Below are positions 25,313 through 34,283 of a stretch of DNA of 64,000 nt, one piece after another. Within the stretch, counting starts at the first letter, position 1. Each line of letters begins with the position of its first letter. A program made the translations under genes and the position numbers. The stretch comes from Megasphaera massiliensis (lineage in GTDB: Bacteria; Bacillota; Negativicutes; Veillonellales; Megasphaeraceae): assembly GCF_000455225.1 (NCBI RefSeq), contig NZ_HF954537.1, positions 574,357 to 638,356 of the forward strand. Direction: 5' to 3'. The notes beneath the pieces were generated by a model that was given only the letters and a program-made list of their open reading frames with translations, was not told the DNA's origin and did not search any database.

Positions 25313-26838
25313 CGTATCCCCTCCTCTATGATGCGCTGCAGGCGTGGCATGTCGAGGGATTCTCTCACGACGGCAGCCAAGCGATCGTACTTTGCTTCTT
25401 TTTCCTGTCGGTAGTGCAGGGAAACGGGAAGATCCTGCCAGCCTTTGCGGCGGCGCAGGACGTTCAGGAACCGGCACCGGAAGTCATCGTTGTCAAAGAT
25501 GCCGTGAATGTAAGTTCCCCAGGCCAGGCCATCCGTCCGGGCCGCACCGACCGTTACTTGGCAGGGCGCTTTCGAGCGGCTGGTTACGATAAAGGGATGG
25601 GCATCGCTGCCATCAACGTCGGTCCGTCCCATATGGATTTCGTAGCCCGTAAGCGTCCCGGCGTCGATAGACTCGCCCAAAAAGGGCAGGCTCCGGCATT
25701 CGGCCGTCACCTGAAAGGTCAGCTTCTCCGGGCTGAAAGTCGTCGTCCCCTGAAGGATGTGAAGGCCTTCGACGGATCCTAAGTCGGATTCGCTCCCGTC
25801 GGGATCGACGACGGCATCGCCCATCATCTGGTAGCCGCCGCAGATGCCGACGACCGGTTTTCCCTGCTCCATGAAGGCCACAAGCGCCTGATCCCAGCCG
25901 TGTTCTTTCAGGAACAATAAGTCTTCCGTCGTATTCTTGCTGCCCGGCAGGATGACGGCGTCGGCACCGTGAAGTTCGTCAGGTCGACTGATATAATAGA
26001 GATTGGTATCTTCTTCCCGCGACAGGCTGTCGAAGTCGGTGAAATTGGAAATCTTGGGAACTTTCACAACGGCGATGTTTACCGTATCGGCCAGCGGCCC
26101 GCTTCCCTTGTCCTCCAAGGACACGGAATCTTCGTCGTCGATGCCGAGGTCGCCGATATAGGGAATGACGCCTAAGACGGGCTTTCCCGTCTTTTTTTCT
26201 AAGAACTCGACAGCCGGCGTAAAGAGGGAGACGTCGCCGCGGAATTTATTGATGATGAGGCCTTTGACGTGAGCCCGTTCTTCTTCATCGAGGAGTTCCA
26301 AGGTGCCCACCAGTGCCGCCAGGGACCCGCCGCGGTCGATATCGGCTACTAAGAGGACCGGTGCGCCCAGGTATTTGGCGACGCGCATATTGACGATGTC
26401 ATGATCTTTTAAGTTAATCTCGGCGGGACTTCCGGCGCCTTCGATGACCAAGGTGTCGTAGGCCTTGTCGAGACGTTTTAGAGCCGCCTTTACGGCGTCA
26501 AAGGCTTTTATGGCATAGCCCTTGTGGTATTCCCGGGCCGACATATTGCCTACGGGCCGGCCGTCAATAATGACCTGGGAGCAGGCATTTCCCGTCGGCT
26601 TCAAGAGGACGGGGTTCATGTCGACCATGGGAAGGAGGCCTGCCGCCTCGGCTTGGGCGACCTGGGCCCGGCCCATTTCCAGCCCGTCGGCGGTTACATA
26701 AGAATTGAGGGCCATATTCTGGGCCTTAAAGGGAACGACGCGCTGTCCCTCTTGTAAAAAAATACGGCACAAGGCCGTCGTAAGGATGCTCTTGCCGACA
26801 TGGGAACTCGTCCCCTGCAGCATGATATATTGTGCCAA
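25309..26838 (-). CDS. cobQ: Cobyric acid synthase (509 aa)
   Basis: The first codon is TTG at 26838, nine bases after AGGAGG. The N-terminal ATP domain has MLQGTSSHVGKSILTTALCR (P-loop), and the C-terminal class I-like glutaminase domain has GICGGYQMMGD (Cys nucleophile) and YIHGIFDN (His). CobQ amidates four side chains of adenosylcobyrinic acid diamide. It heads the cobQ-cbiB-pduX-cobD operon. Confidence 0.95.
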   Translation of the reverse strand: MAQYIMLQGTSSHVGKSILTTALCRIFLQEGQRVVPFKAQNMALNSYVTADGLEMGRAQVAQAEAAGLLPMVDMNPVLLKPTGNACSQVIIDGRPVGNMSAREYHKGYAIKAFDAVKAALKRLDKAYDTLVIEGAGSPAEINLKDHDIVNMRVAKYLGAPVLLVADIDRGGSLAALVGTLELLDEEERAHVKGLIINKFRGDVSLFTPAVEFLEKKTGKPVLGVIPYIGDLGIDDEDSVSLEDKGSGPLADTVNIAVVKVPKISNFTDFDSLSREEDTNLYYISRPDELHGADAVILPGSKNTTEDLLFLKEHGWDQALVAFMEQGKPVVGICGGYQMMGDAVVDPDGSESDLGSVEGLHILQGTTTFSPEKLTFQVTAECRSLPFLGESIDAGTLTGYEIHMGRTDVDGSDAHPFIVTSRSKAPCQVTVGAARTDGLAWGTYIHGIFDNDDFRCRFLNVLRRRKGWQDLPVSLHYRQEKEAKYDRLAAVVRESLDMPRLQRIIEEGIR

Positions 26839-26887
26839 CCCTTATCCCCTCCTGTCATAAAAAAAACGGTGTGGCTGCAATGGTTTA

Positions 26888-26915
26888 ATTATATCGTTTC
26901 TGCAAAAAAATGCAA
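26888..26915 (-). promoter_or_regulatory. Promoter of the cobalamin operon
   Basis: Minus strand TTGCAT, 16-base spacer, TATAAT. The leader to the cobQ start is only about 40 bases, too short for a cobalamin riboswitch. Confidence 0.6.
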
Positions 26916-26929
26916 ACGCCGGGAAACGG

Positions 26930-26968
26930 AAAAAGCCGCCCTCCGGAAATAATTTCCAGAGAGCGGCT
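26930..26968 (-). terminator. Intrinsic terminator of htpX
   Basis: Minus strand AGCCGC pairs with GCGGCT and TGGAAA with TTTCC inside, followed by TTTTTCC, ten bases past the htpX stop. Confidence 0.75.
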
Positions 26969-26977
26969 GCATAGGTT

Positions 26978-27835
26978 TTATCCGTGTAATTGTCTGTCTA
27001 AGTCTTCGAGGCGTGCAATGCGTTCTTCTGTCGGCGGATGAGTGCTGAACAAGTTCATCAGCGTGCTGCGGGCGCCGGAAAAGGGATTGATGATGCACAT
27101 GTGGGCCGTTGCCTTGCTGGCACCGGGCAATACCTGATAGTGGGCGTAATTGTCGATTTTCGCCAAGGCACGGGCCAAGGCGATGGGATCGTCGATCATG
27201 CGTCCCCCTTCTTCATCGGCCATGTATTCCCGCGTCCGCGAGATACCCATTTGGATGACCGACGCCGCTAAGGGCGCTAAGAGAGCCGTTGCGATGAGGG
27301 CGATGGGATTGCCGCCTTCGCCGTCATTATCGCGGCCGCTGCCGAAGATGGCAGCCCACTGGGCCATATTGGCAATCATGGCGATGGCACTGGCAAAGGA
27401 AGCGACGATGGTACTGATGAGGATGTCGCAGTGAAGGACGTGGCTCATTTCATGGGCCAAAACGCCGCGGATTTCATCTTCATCGAGGAGATTCATGATC
27501 CCTGCCGTTGCCGCTACGGCTGCGTGGGACGGATTTCGTCCGGTTGCAAAGGCGTTGGGCACGTCGGTCGGAATGATGTAGACTTTGGGCATAGGCAAAT
27601 CGGCACGCTGCGCCAAATCGGCTACGATGCGGTACAGATAGTGATCTTCTCCGACTTGTTCGGCCTTATAAGCCCGCAGTACCATGGTATCGCTGAACCA
27701 ATAGGAGAAGAAATTCATACCCATGGCGATAATAAACATAATCATGACGCCGCTGCGGCCGCCGAAAATGCCGCCCAGAGCCATGAGGATACAGGCCAGG
27801 GCCGTCATGAGGAATACCGTTTTCACACTGTTCAT
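26978..27835 (-). CDS. htpX: Zinc metalloprotease HtpX (285 aa)
   Basis: ATG 27835 (MNSVKTVFLMTALACIL) follows GAGGGTG and is preferred to the ATG at 27853. Two N-terminal membrane segments (residues 4-45) precede the M48 domain with HEMSHVLH (zinc site, about residue 132) and the third ligand in EYMADEEG. Two more hydrophobic segments lie between them. HtpX degrades damaged membrane proteins. It has a perfect promoter, and a short direct repeat lies in its leader (27863-27878). Confidence 0.95.
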   Translation of the reverse strand: MNSVKTVFLMTALACILMALGGIFGGRSGVMIMFIIAMGMNFFSYWFSDTMVLRAYKAEQVGEDHYLYRIVADLAQRADLPMPKVYIIPTDVPNAFATGRNPSHAAVAATAGIMNLLDEDEIRGVLAHEMSHVLHCDILISTIVASFASAIAMIANMAQWAAIFGSGRDNDGEGGNPIALIATALLAPLAASVIQMGISRTREYMADEEGGRMIDDPIALARALAKIDNYAHYQVLPGASKATAHMCIINPFSGARSTLMNLFSTHPPTEERIARLEDLDRQLHG

Positions 27836-27862
27836 AAAACTCACCCTCTTCAAAAAAAGCTA

Positions 27863-27878
27863 AAGGTCAAAAGGTTAA
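27863..27878. repeat. Direct repeat in the htpX leader
   Basis: AAGGTCAA and AAGGTTAA lie side by side. One unit resembles a CtsR half-site (GGTCAAA) but the spacing is not that of a CtsR box, so a stress-operator role is only a possibility. Confidence 0.3.
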
Positions 27879-27893
27879 ATCAACTATGACCCT

Positions 27894-27922
27894 ATTATAT
27901 ACGTTCTCAGGTTCATTGTCAA
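27894..27922 (-). promoter_or_regulatory. Consensus promoter of htpX
   Basis: Minus strand TTGACA, 17-base spacer, TATAAT, an exact consensus match, about 55 bases before the start codon. Confidence 0.85.
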
Positions 27923-27928
27923 CAAAGG

Positions 27929-28477
27929 CTATTTCAGGATCTCGTTGTTGTAGCGGCGGATGTAGACGATGTAGTCGCCGTCACTGTCCTTTTGGCCGTC
28001 AAAGGCGACGGTGATGGAGACGTCGTCTTGTTTCCATTCCACTTCCTTATCGCTCTGTTTGACCGGGAAGTTTTCCATATTGGAATAGATAGTGGCTACG
28101 AGGCGGGTGTAAATGGACTTGGCCGTGGCCTTGTCCTTGGTCTTGAAATAGTTGTCAAAGGCAAGGACCCGGCCTTTGGCCGACGTATCGGCCGAAAAGA
28201 TTTCGATGCCTTCCGTGACGGAAACGTTCTTTACGACCGACGTCCGTTCGGCTTTTTCCGTGAAGGACACGGTGCTGCCGTAGAAGGTCCAATCCGATAA
28301 AACCGAGAAGTTGCCGTCAAAATCGGCTCTCGGCATGCCGAGGTACACCGTCTGATAGGCCGTCAAAGGATTGGCCGCGATTTCATCGACGGACTGGTTA
28401 TAGTCAAAAGCGCCGGCCGAGGCCGTAAGGGCCGTCCACAATAAACCGGCTGCGATTATTTTCTTATACATCATCAT
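27929..28477 (-). CDS. Secreted protein of unknown function (182 aa)
   Basis: Residues 1-23 form a signal peptide (MYKKIIAAGLLWTALTASAGA) with cleavage expected after ASAGA. The mature part, about 159 residues, alternates short beta-like stretches (TVYLGMPRADFDG, VSITVAFDGQKDSDGDYIVY) and has no cysteines or known catalytic motif. AGGAGGG lies just before three tandem ATG codons, so the exact first Met is uncertain. It follows the M50 protease gene by nine bases and is probably co-transcribed. I do not recognise the family; the periplasm is the likely location. Confidence 0.7.
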   Translation of the reverse strand: MMMYKKIIAAGLLWTALTASAGAFDYNQSVDEIAANPLTAYQTVYLGMPRADFDGNFSVLSDWTFYGSTVSFTEKAERTSVVKNVSVTEGIEIFSADTSAKGRVLAFDNYFKTKDKATAKSIYTRLVATIYSNMENFPVKQSDKEVEWKQDDVSITVAFDGQKDSDGDYIVYIRRYNNEILK

Positions 28478-28486
28478 AAACCCTCC

Positions 28487-29113
28487 TTACCAAAAGGGAG
28501 CCAAAAGCAGCGAGAACAACGTGAAGATCAAGCGCTGCAGGGGAATCAAAATATACGTAAAAACAGGGGTCATCATCAAGGCGATGAGGATCAGGAAGCT
28601 GTAGCGTTCGATGCCGGCCAGCTTATACGACCATTCCGTCGGCAAAAAGCACATCAGGACCCGTGAACCGTCCAGCGGCGGCAAGGGCAGCATGTTGAAG
28701 ATGGCGAAGTTGACGTTATACAAGACGATGAGCTGCAGCACCATGGGCAGGGCCGTCGAGGTGAAGAGGTTCAGCTTGGCAAAAATCAGCTGGACGACGA
28801 GGGCGATAAAACCCGTGATCAAATTGGATACGGGGCCGGCTAAGGCGACGCAGATCTCCCCTTTCCGCCAGTTGCGGAAGTTGCCGGGGTTGATCATGAC
28901 CGGTTTCGCCCAGCCAAAGCGGGCTACGAGGAGCATCATCAGTCCTACCGGATCGATGTGAGCTACGGGATTCAGTGTCAGGCGCCCCATCATTCGCGGC
29001 GTATCGTCCCCCATCCAGTCTGCGACTTGGGCGTGGGCATATTCGTGAATGACCAGGGCAATGAGCAGGCCGGGGATACCGGCGATAATCGCGAGTATAT
29101 TAAAATCAAACAT
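28487..29113 (-). CDS. Site-2 protease family (M50) membrane metalloprotease (208 aa)
   Basis: Five to six hydrophobic segments carry the M50 motifs: HEYAHAQVADWMG (HExxH, about residue 23), NPVAHIDPVG, and NMLPLPPLDGSRV with the third zinc ligand (about residue 148). This short YwhC/rhomboid-like S2P group lacks the PDZ domain of RseP. Such proteases cut within membranes; the substrate is unknown. It is first in a two-gene unit with the secreted protein. Confidence 0.9.
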   Translation of the reverse strand: MFDFNILAIIAGIPGLLIALVIHEYAHAQVADWMGDDTPRMMGRLTLNPVAHIDPVGLMMLLVARFGWAKPVMINPGNFRNWRKGEICVALAGPVSNLITGFIALVVQLIFAKLNLFTSTALPMVLQLIVLYNVNFAIFNMLPLPPLDGSRVLMCFLPTEWSYKLAGIERYSFLILIALMMTPVFTYILIPLQRLIFTLFSLLLAPFW

Positions 29114-29139
29114 TGTATTCTCCTTTCGTATACTTTATA

Positions 29140-29167
29140 TTATACGGTATCTTGCCCTATATAACAA
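29140..29167 (-). promoter_or_regulatory. Promoter of the M50 protease unit
   Basis: Minus strand TTGTTA, 16-base spacer, TATAAT, about 25 bases before the start codon. Confidence 0.55.
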
Positions 29168-29203
29168 GAGAGGCTGCCGCACACGGGTACGACAGTCTCT
29201 CTC
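29168..29203 (-). terminator. Probable terminator of fhs-fchA
   Basis: Minus strand GAGAG-CTG-CG pairs imperfectly with CG-CAG-CTCTC, then TTGTTAT. The T run is poor. Confidence 0.45.
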
Positions 29204-29220
29204 AGGTTATGCTGTTTTTA

Positions 29221-29841
29221 TTATCGCTGACGATATTCGTATTCTACATTCTGTTCGACCATGACGGCCTTTTCTTCAATTTCGCGAATCTGGGCAATCA
29301 TCCGGGCTACGAAGGCTTCGTCTTTGATGGACCGCAGATTGATGCGGACGCTGTAGAAGGCAGACCTCATGGCGGCTCTGGCGTTCATGGCGGCAATGGC
29401 ACCGTCAGTGATGACCCAGGCGTTGCCGTAGCGGACGACCTGTTCCGCTAATTGCAGGAGGGCGAAGATGTCCTTCCCCAACTCAAAGGGCGACGTGGCT
29501 GCATCTTTAAAGGCCTGCTGGACGATGGCCGCCCGATTGGGCGTATCCTTGGGCAGGCGGACAGAACGGATGACGTTGTCGAAGGCCGCCGCGTCTTCGG
29601 CGATGCCTTCGAGATACCGCTGCCGCAGCACCCGGGCCTTATCGCGAATGGAAATCATAAGTTTTTCGATCTCTTCATAGCCTTTTTTCCCAATGGTCAG
29701 GTTGGCCACCATTTCGACCAAGGCTGCTGCCGACGCAGCCGTCATGGCGGCGATGCCGCCGCCGCCGGGAATGGGCTCTTTCGATGCCGTAACGGTCAGG
29801 AGCTCGTCGAGGGGCATCGATTGGAACTTCGTATAATCCAT
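29221..29841 (-). CDS. fchA: Formimidoyl-THF cyclodeaminase family protein (206 aa)
   Basis: The all-helical FTCD_C fold (PF04961) is recognisable: SKEPIPGGGGIAAMTAASAAALVEM near residue 25 is the folate-site glycine loop, and the C-terminal helices (NLRSIKD, EKAVMVEQNVEYEY) match. It would convert 5-formimino-THF to 5,10-methenyl-THF plus ammonia, or act as a methenyl-THF cyclohydrolase. It starts one base after the fhs stop, so it shares the fhs transcript and its ZTP riboswitch. Confidence 0.85.
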   Translation of the reverse strand: MDYTKFQSMPLDELLTVTASKEPIPGGGGIAAMTAASAAALVEMVANLTIGKKGYEEIEKLMISIRDKARVLRQRYLEGIAEDAAAFDNVIRSVRLPKDTPNRAAIVQQAFKDAATSPFELGKDIFALLQLAEQVVRYGNAWVITDGAIAAMNARAAMRSAFYSVRINLRSIKDEAFVARMIAQIREIEEKAVMVEQNVEYEYRQR

Positions 29842-29842
29842 C

Positions 29843-31522
29843 TTAGAAGAGACCTGTAATGACGCCGTTTTCGTCGATGTCCATGCGGTTGGCCGCCGGG
29901 ACCTTCGGCAGGCCCGGCATGGTCATGATATTGCTCGTCTGGCAGACGATGAAGCCGGCACCGGTGCAGACGCGGACGTCTTTGACGGTGACCGTAAAGT
30001 TTTTGGGAGCACCGAGGAGGGCCGGATTGTCCGACAGGGAATATTGGGTCTTAGCGACGCAGATCGGCATGTGGTCGAGACCGAAGGATTCCAGTTCCTG
30101 AATCTGTTTTTTCGCGTTGCCTTCAAAGACGACGCCGTCGCCGCCGTATACTTTTTGGACGATGGCCGTCAGTTTTTCCGGAATGGAGGCGTTGACGTCG
30201 TAGATCGGTTTGTACGGCGTCTTGGGCTGTTCCAGCATCTTGAGGACCTTTTCGCCCATTTCGACGCCGCCCTTGCCGCCTTCAGCCCAGCAGTTGTTGA
30301 GGGCTGCTTCGACGCCGTAGTCGGCGCAGAGGTCGCGCAGGGCCTTAATTTCAGCATCCGTATCGCTGATGAATTTATTGATGCCGACAACGACGGGAAC
30401 GTCGAAGAGGCGCATGTTTTCAATGTGTTTGGCAAGATTGGCAAAGCCTTTCTTCAAGGCTTCGACGTTTTCTTCCTGGAGGTTCTTCTTATCGACGCCG
30501 CCGTGCATCTTGAGGGCCCGGACGGTAGCGACGATGACGACGGCATCGGGTTTGATCCCGGCGAAACGGCACTTGATGTCCATGAACTTTTCAGCGCCGA
30601 GGTCGGCACCGAAACCGGCTTCCGTAACGGCGATGTCGCCCATCTTCATGGCCAGTTTCGTGGCGACGACGGAGTTGCAGCCGTGGGCGATGTTGGCAAA
30701 GGGACCGCCGTGAACGAGGGCCGGCGTATGTTCGATGGTCTGGACCAGGTTCGGTTTGATGGCATCTTTCATGAGGATGGCCATAGCCCCTTCGACACCG
30801 AGCTGACGGGCCGTAACCAAATTTCCGTCCAGGTCATAAGCGACGGTGATGTCCCCCATCCGCTTCTTGAGGTCCATGAGGTCACGGGCTAAGCATAAAG
30901 CAGCCATGATTTCCGAAGCGACGGTGATCATGAAGTGGTCTTCCCGAGGGAAGCCGCAGACCTTACCGCCCATGCCGACGACAAGGTTTCTAAGGGCCCG
31001 GTCGTTCATATCCATGACCCGCTTCCAGATGATGCGGCGCACGTCGATGCGAAGGGCGTTGCCCTGATGGACGTGGTTGTCGATGGCCGCTGCCAGAAGG
31101 TTGTTGGCCGCCGTAATGGCGTGCATGTCACCGGTAAAATGGAGGTTGATGTCTTCCATGGGCAGGACCTGGGAATAACCGCCGCCGGCAGCGCCGCCTT
31201 TGATGCCAAAGACAGGGCCCAGAGAGGGTTCGCGCAGGGCGACGACGGCCTTATGGCCCATGTAATTCAAAGCCTGTGCCAAACCGATGGTCGTTAAGGT
31301 CTTGCCTTCGCCGGCCGGCGTCGGCGTAATGGCCGTAACCAAGACAAGTTTGCCGTCTTTTTCTTTAGAAAGGCGCTTGATGGCGTCAAAGGAAATCTTA
31401 GCCTTGTATTTCCCGTAGAGTTCCAAGTCGTCGTCGGTCAGTCCGACCTTTTTTGCAATGGTCGTAATCGGTTCTAATGTCGTCTGTTGTGCAATTTCGA
31501 TATCGCTTAATACCTTTGCCAT
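29843..31522 (-). CDS. fhs: Formate--tetrahydrofolate ligase (559 aa)
   Basis: ATG 31522 ([13 protein letters not shown]) has AAGGAGT upstream; the longer frame to 31594 lies in the riboswitch. The P-loop [35 protein letters not shown] and the C-terminal [10 protein letters not shown] and TGAGFIVC segments are standard. The enzyme activates formate on THF with ATP to make 10-formyl-THF for purines and one-carbon supply. Control by ZTP makes sense, since ZTP accumulates when 10-formyl-THF runs low. Confidence 0.97.
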   Translation of the reverse strand: MAKVLSDIEIAQQTTLEPITTIAKKVGLTDDDLELYGKYKAKISFDAIKRLSKEKDGKLVLVTAITPTPAGEGKTLTTIGLAQALNYMGHKAVVALREPSLGPVFGIKGGAAGGGYSQVLPMEDINLHFTGDMHAITAANNLLAAAIDNHVHQGNALRIDVRRIIWKRVMDMNDRALRNLVVGMGGKVCGFPREDHFMITVASEIMAALCLARDLMDLKKRMGDITVAYDLDGNLVTARQLGVEGAMAILMKDAIKPNLVQTIEHTPALVHGGPFANIAHGCNSVVATKLAMKMGDIAVTEAGFGADLGAEKFMDIKCRFAGIKPDAVVIVATVRALKMHGGVDKKNLQEENVEALKKGFANLAKHIENMRLFDVPVVVGINKFISDTDAEIKALRDLCADYGVEAALNNCWAEGGKGGVEMGEKVLKMLEQPKTPYKPIYDVNASIPEKLTAIVQKVYGGDGVVFEGNAKKQIQELESFGLDHMPICVAKTQYSLSDNPALLGAPKNFTVTVKDVRVCTGAGFIVCQTSNIMTMPGLPKVPAANRMDIDENGVITGLF

Positions 31523-31547
31523 GGTAGTCACTCCTTGTCCGCTGCAT

Positions 31548-31642
31548 AAAAAAAGGCCGCTCCGCTGGTAAGTTGCCCAGACGGTCGGCTTCAAGAAATC
31601 ATGCTCCCCGTGGTAACTCCACTTCCGTCAGTCACATGATTG
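31548..31642 (-). promoter_or_regulatory. ZTP (pfl) riboswitch with intrinsic terminator, upstream of fhs
   Basis: On the minus strand, from 31636, GTGACTGACGG and GGAGTTACCACGGGGAGC are followed, after a short linker, by GCCGACCGTCTGGGC (31573-31591). These are the hallmark conserved segments of the pfl RNA. The second segment also pairs with CCAGCGGAGCGGC just downstream, followed by seven T (31548-31554), giving a terminator that ligand binding would disrupt. The gene controlled is fhs, the classic target. The promoter is at 31650-31679. Confidence 0.93.
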
Positions 31643-31649
31643 TGCATTT

Positions 31650-31679
31650 ATTATACAAAAAAACAGCCCTCGTCGTCAA
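31650..31679 (-). promoter_or_regulatory. Promoter of the fhs riboswitch transcript
   Basis: Minus strand TTGACG, 18-base spacer, TATAAT. The -35 lies inside the loop of the upstream terminator (31657-31688). Confidence 0.75.
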
Positions 31680-31688
31680 GGGCTGTTT
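31657..31688 (-). terminator. Intrinsic terminator of the phosphohexomutase gene
   Basis: Minus strand AAACAGCCCT pairs with AGGGCTGTTT around TGACGACG, followed by a T run. It overlaps the next promoter. Confidence 0.8.
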
Positions 31689-31732
31689 TTACGTACGGTA
31701 TGAATGGACGTTGGAACAAGACGCCGCCGGTC

Positions 31733-33244
31733 TTAGTCCGGAAGGACGGTAATGTCTAAGCGGTCAAAACCGGCCAGGAAACCTTTTACGGTCTTGGCGA
31801 TGGTTTCACATCCGCCGACGGTCTTGCTTTCGATGTTAAGGGGCATATTGGGGTCGTGGAGGGACATGCGCAGGAGGGCCCAGCCGCCGTCGAATACGAG
31901 GCGGACGCCTTCATAAGACGGTTTGGCAATGGCAATGCCCTTTTCTTCGGCCCGCTGTTCAAAGGCCTTGAGGACGTCAGCCCCGTAGGCCTGTACGTCG
32001 CCGTCACCGGTGATCTTAAGGCGATATTCCACGCCTTCCGCAGGCTGGCCGAGGGCTTTGATGAGGTCGCCTAAGGGTTTTCCGGCCTTCTTGGCTTTGG
32101 CGGCAGCCATGAGGAGTTTGACGGCCAAATAAGCGCCGTCGTCGAGGTAGTAATTTTCGCTTAAGGCGCCGTGCCCCGACGTTTCGATGGCCAAGGGCGA
32201 TACGGTGCCGGCTTTGTTGAGGCGGATGCATTCGTCGATGACATTCTTATAGCCCCGCATGTAACGATGATGGACGAGGTGCAGTTCGTCCTGAAGGAAG
32301 GTCGTCAATTCGTCGGACGTGACCGAGTCGGTAATGATGGTACTGCCCGGATAGTCCGGCGCCAAAATGGCAGCCATCATGGCGATGAGGGCGTTGCGGT
32401 TGATTTCTTCCCCACTGGGCAGGACGGCGCTCATGCGGTCGACGTCGGTATCGAAGATGAGGCCCAGGTCGGCCTTGTTGTCGAGGACGGCTTTCCGGAT
32501 GGAGGCCATGGCTTCTTTGTTTTCCGGATTGGGGATATGGTTCGGGAAGTGGCCGTCCGGTTCGAGGAACTGGCTCCCCGTCGTATCGGCGCCGAGAGGT
32601 GCCAAGACCTTCGTCGCAAAGAAACCGCCGCTGCCGTTGCCGGCGTCGACGACGATGTGCATCCCTTCTAAGGGGCGGTCGAACATGCCGGCACAGAGGC
32701 CGGCGCAGATCTTCTGACGCAGGTGGAGGGCGTAGCGTTCAATGAGGTCCAAAGAGGCGATGGCTGCCGTCGATACGGCCGTTGCCGTAAGGTTCGACGC
32801 CAGCGTCAGGACTTCTTTGACCTCCTTCTTTTCAAGGCCGCCGTCCTTGGTAAAGAATTTGAGGCCGTTGCGGTTGTACGGCAGATGGCTGGCCGTGATC
32901 ATGATGGACCCGTCCATGGCCGTGTCTTCAAAAATGATGGACATGAACATGGCCGGCGTCGATGCCAGACCGCAGTCCGTAACGTAAACGCCCCGGCCGA
33001 GGAGACCGGCAAAGACGGCTTCTTTCATCATATCGGCTGAAATGCGCGAGTCGTGACCGACGGCGATGCGTAAGTCCCCTTCCTTTTTGCCCAGCTTCTG
33101 CGCTAAAAATTTGGCAAAGCCGGCGGCAATGCGGTTGACCGCTTCCGGCGTCAGGTTGACCTTTTCGTCAGGGACGCCTTCGACGGCGATGCCGCGGACG
33201 TCACTGCCATTCTGTAATTTTAAGATAGCTTCGGTAGAGTTCAT
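31733..33244 (-). CDS. Phosphoglucomutase/phosphomannomutase family protein (503 aa)
   Basis: All four domains of the alpha-D-phosphohexomutase family are present. The catalytic phosphoserine loop is TASHLPYNRNG (about residue 120), the Mg site is IFDTDVDRMS (about 265), the sugar loop is ETSGHGA (about 353) and the phosphate-binding end is in the last 100 residues. It interconverts hexose 1- and 6-phosphates; glucose versus mannose cannot be decided. It has its own promoter and terminator. Confidence 0.93.
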   Translation of the reverse strand: MNSTEAILKLQNGSDVRGIAVEGVPDEKVNLTPEAVNRIAAGFAKFLAQKLGKKEGDLRIAVGHDSRISADMMKEAVFAGLLGRGVYVTDCGLASTPAMFMSIIFEDTAMDGSIMITASHLPYNRNGLKFFTKDGGLEKKEVKEVLTLASNLTATAVSTAAIASLDLIERYALHLRQKICAGLCAGMFDRPLEGMHIVVDAGNGSGGFFATKVLAPLGADTTGSQFLEPDGHFPNHIPNPENKEAMASIRKAVLDNKADLGLIFDTDVDRMSAVLPSGEEINRNALIAMMAAILAPDYPGSTIITDSVTSDELTTFLQDELHLVHHRYMRGYKNVIDECIRLNKAGTVSPLAIETSGHGALSENYYLDDGAYLAVKLLMAAAKAKKAGKPLGDLIKALGQPAEGVEYRLKITGDGDVQAYGADVLKAFEQRAEEKGIAIAKPSYEGVRLVFDGGWALLRMSLHDPNMPLNIESKTVGGCETIAKTVKGFLAGFDRLDITVLPD

Positions 33245-33303
33245 ATGCCTGTTCCTGCTGCCTATCCCGATAAGGCAGCTTTTCCTTTCTGTAATCTACA
33301 TCT

Positions 33304-33332
33304 ATCATACTGAAAATCGGCCCCTGACGCAA
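33304..33332 (-). promoter_or_regulatory. Promoter of the phosphohexomutase gene
   Basis: Minus strand TTGCGT, 17-base spacer, TATGAT, 60 bases before the start codon and inside the 3' flank of the HAD gene. Confidence 0.6.
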
Positions 33333-33352
33333 GGCGTGCAGGGACCAGTCAC

Positions 33353-34171
33353 TTATAATACGTATTTTTCGATGGCTTCAGCGACGGCGCCCTCGTTGTT
33401 GGTCGCTTCCGTCACGACGTCGCAGTACTCGCGAATGACGGGATTCAGGTTGCGGACGCCGACGGACAGGCCGGCGGCTTTAAGCATATCGATGTCGTTG
33501 ATGTTGTCACCAATGGCCATCGTTTCTTCCGGACGCACGCCGAGGATGTCGGCCAATTTCAAGAGGCCGGCGCCCTTATTGACGCCTTTATGCATGAATT
33601 CGATGTAGCGGTTGCTGGAGAAGCTGACCGTAATGTCGTCGAGGAGGGGTTTCAGTTCGGCATGAACTCGTTCCAAATAGTCGTAGTCCGTATTGGTCAG
33701 GATCAATTTCCCGACTTCTTCTTTACCGCGGATAAAATCGAGGGTCGTTTCTTCGCAGGGCGTGTAGGCCATGCGGCCCTTCAGGAAGGCTTCTTCGTCC
33801 GGCGTAATATTGGTGATGTAGACGACGTCCCGCGTATAGATGTGCAGGCACTGGCCGTAGGAAGCACACTTGCGAAAAATCTGATCGGCCAGGTCAAAGG
33901 GAATGGGGTCCCAGAAAAGGGAGCGGCTGCCCTTATTTTCCGTGATGTTGCCGCCATTGAGGCCGATGACGTACTGGTCGGGCTGTTCAAAAAGACGGAG
34001 TGTCTTCAAGACGCCGTCAATGGTGCGAAAACTCCGACCCGTGCAGGGCACGAATTTGACGCCCTTTGCGACAGCCTTGGCAATGGCTTCGATATTGCGC
34101 TGACAAATCGTCGCATCGCTGCTGAGCAGCGTTTCATCCATATCACAAGCAATGATTTTATAGTTATTCAT
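33353..34171 (-). CDS. Cof-type HAD-IIB family phosphatase (272 aa)
   Basis: The HAD motifs are clear: IIACDMDETLLSSD (nucleophile Asp, motif I), VPCTGRSF (motif II), the Lys of GAGLLKLADIL and GDNINDIDMLKAAG (motif IV). The IIB cap occupies residues 85-190. Such enzymes dephosphorylate sugar phosphates, flavin precursors or PLP; no substrate can be named. Confidence 0.93.
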   Translation of the reverse strand: MNNYKIIACDMDETLLSSDATICQRNIEAIAKAVAKGVKFVPCTGRSFRTIDGVLKTLRLFEQPDQYVIGLNGGNITENKGSRSLFWDPIPFDLADQIFRKCASYGQCLHIYTRDVVYITNITPDEEAFLKGRMAYTPCEETTLDFIRGKEEVGKLILTNTDYDYLERVHAELKPLLDDITVSFSSNRYIEFMHKGVNKGAGLLKLADILGVRPEETMAIGDNINDIDMLKAAGLSVGVRNLNPVIREYCDVVTEATNNEGAVAEAIEKYVL

Positions 34172-34283
34172 GACCTACTCCTTTACAAATCGCATGACGG
34201 GATAGTTACTAACTGATACTACGAACATATCATGTCTGAGGCATTCCCGCCACCCCAGGGACAGAATCAGTCCCATTATAGTC

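Noticed and set aside
26839-26977. Cobalamin riboswitch ahead of cobQ
   Set aside because: I looked for one, but the promoter leaves a leader of about 40 bases and no B12-box sequence is visible.
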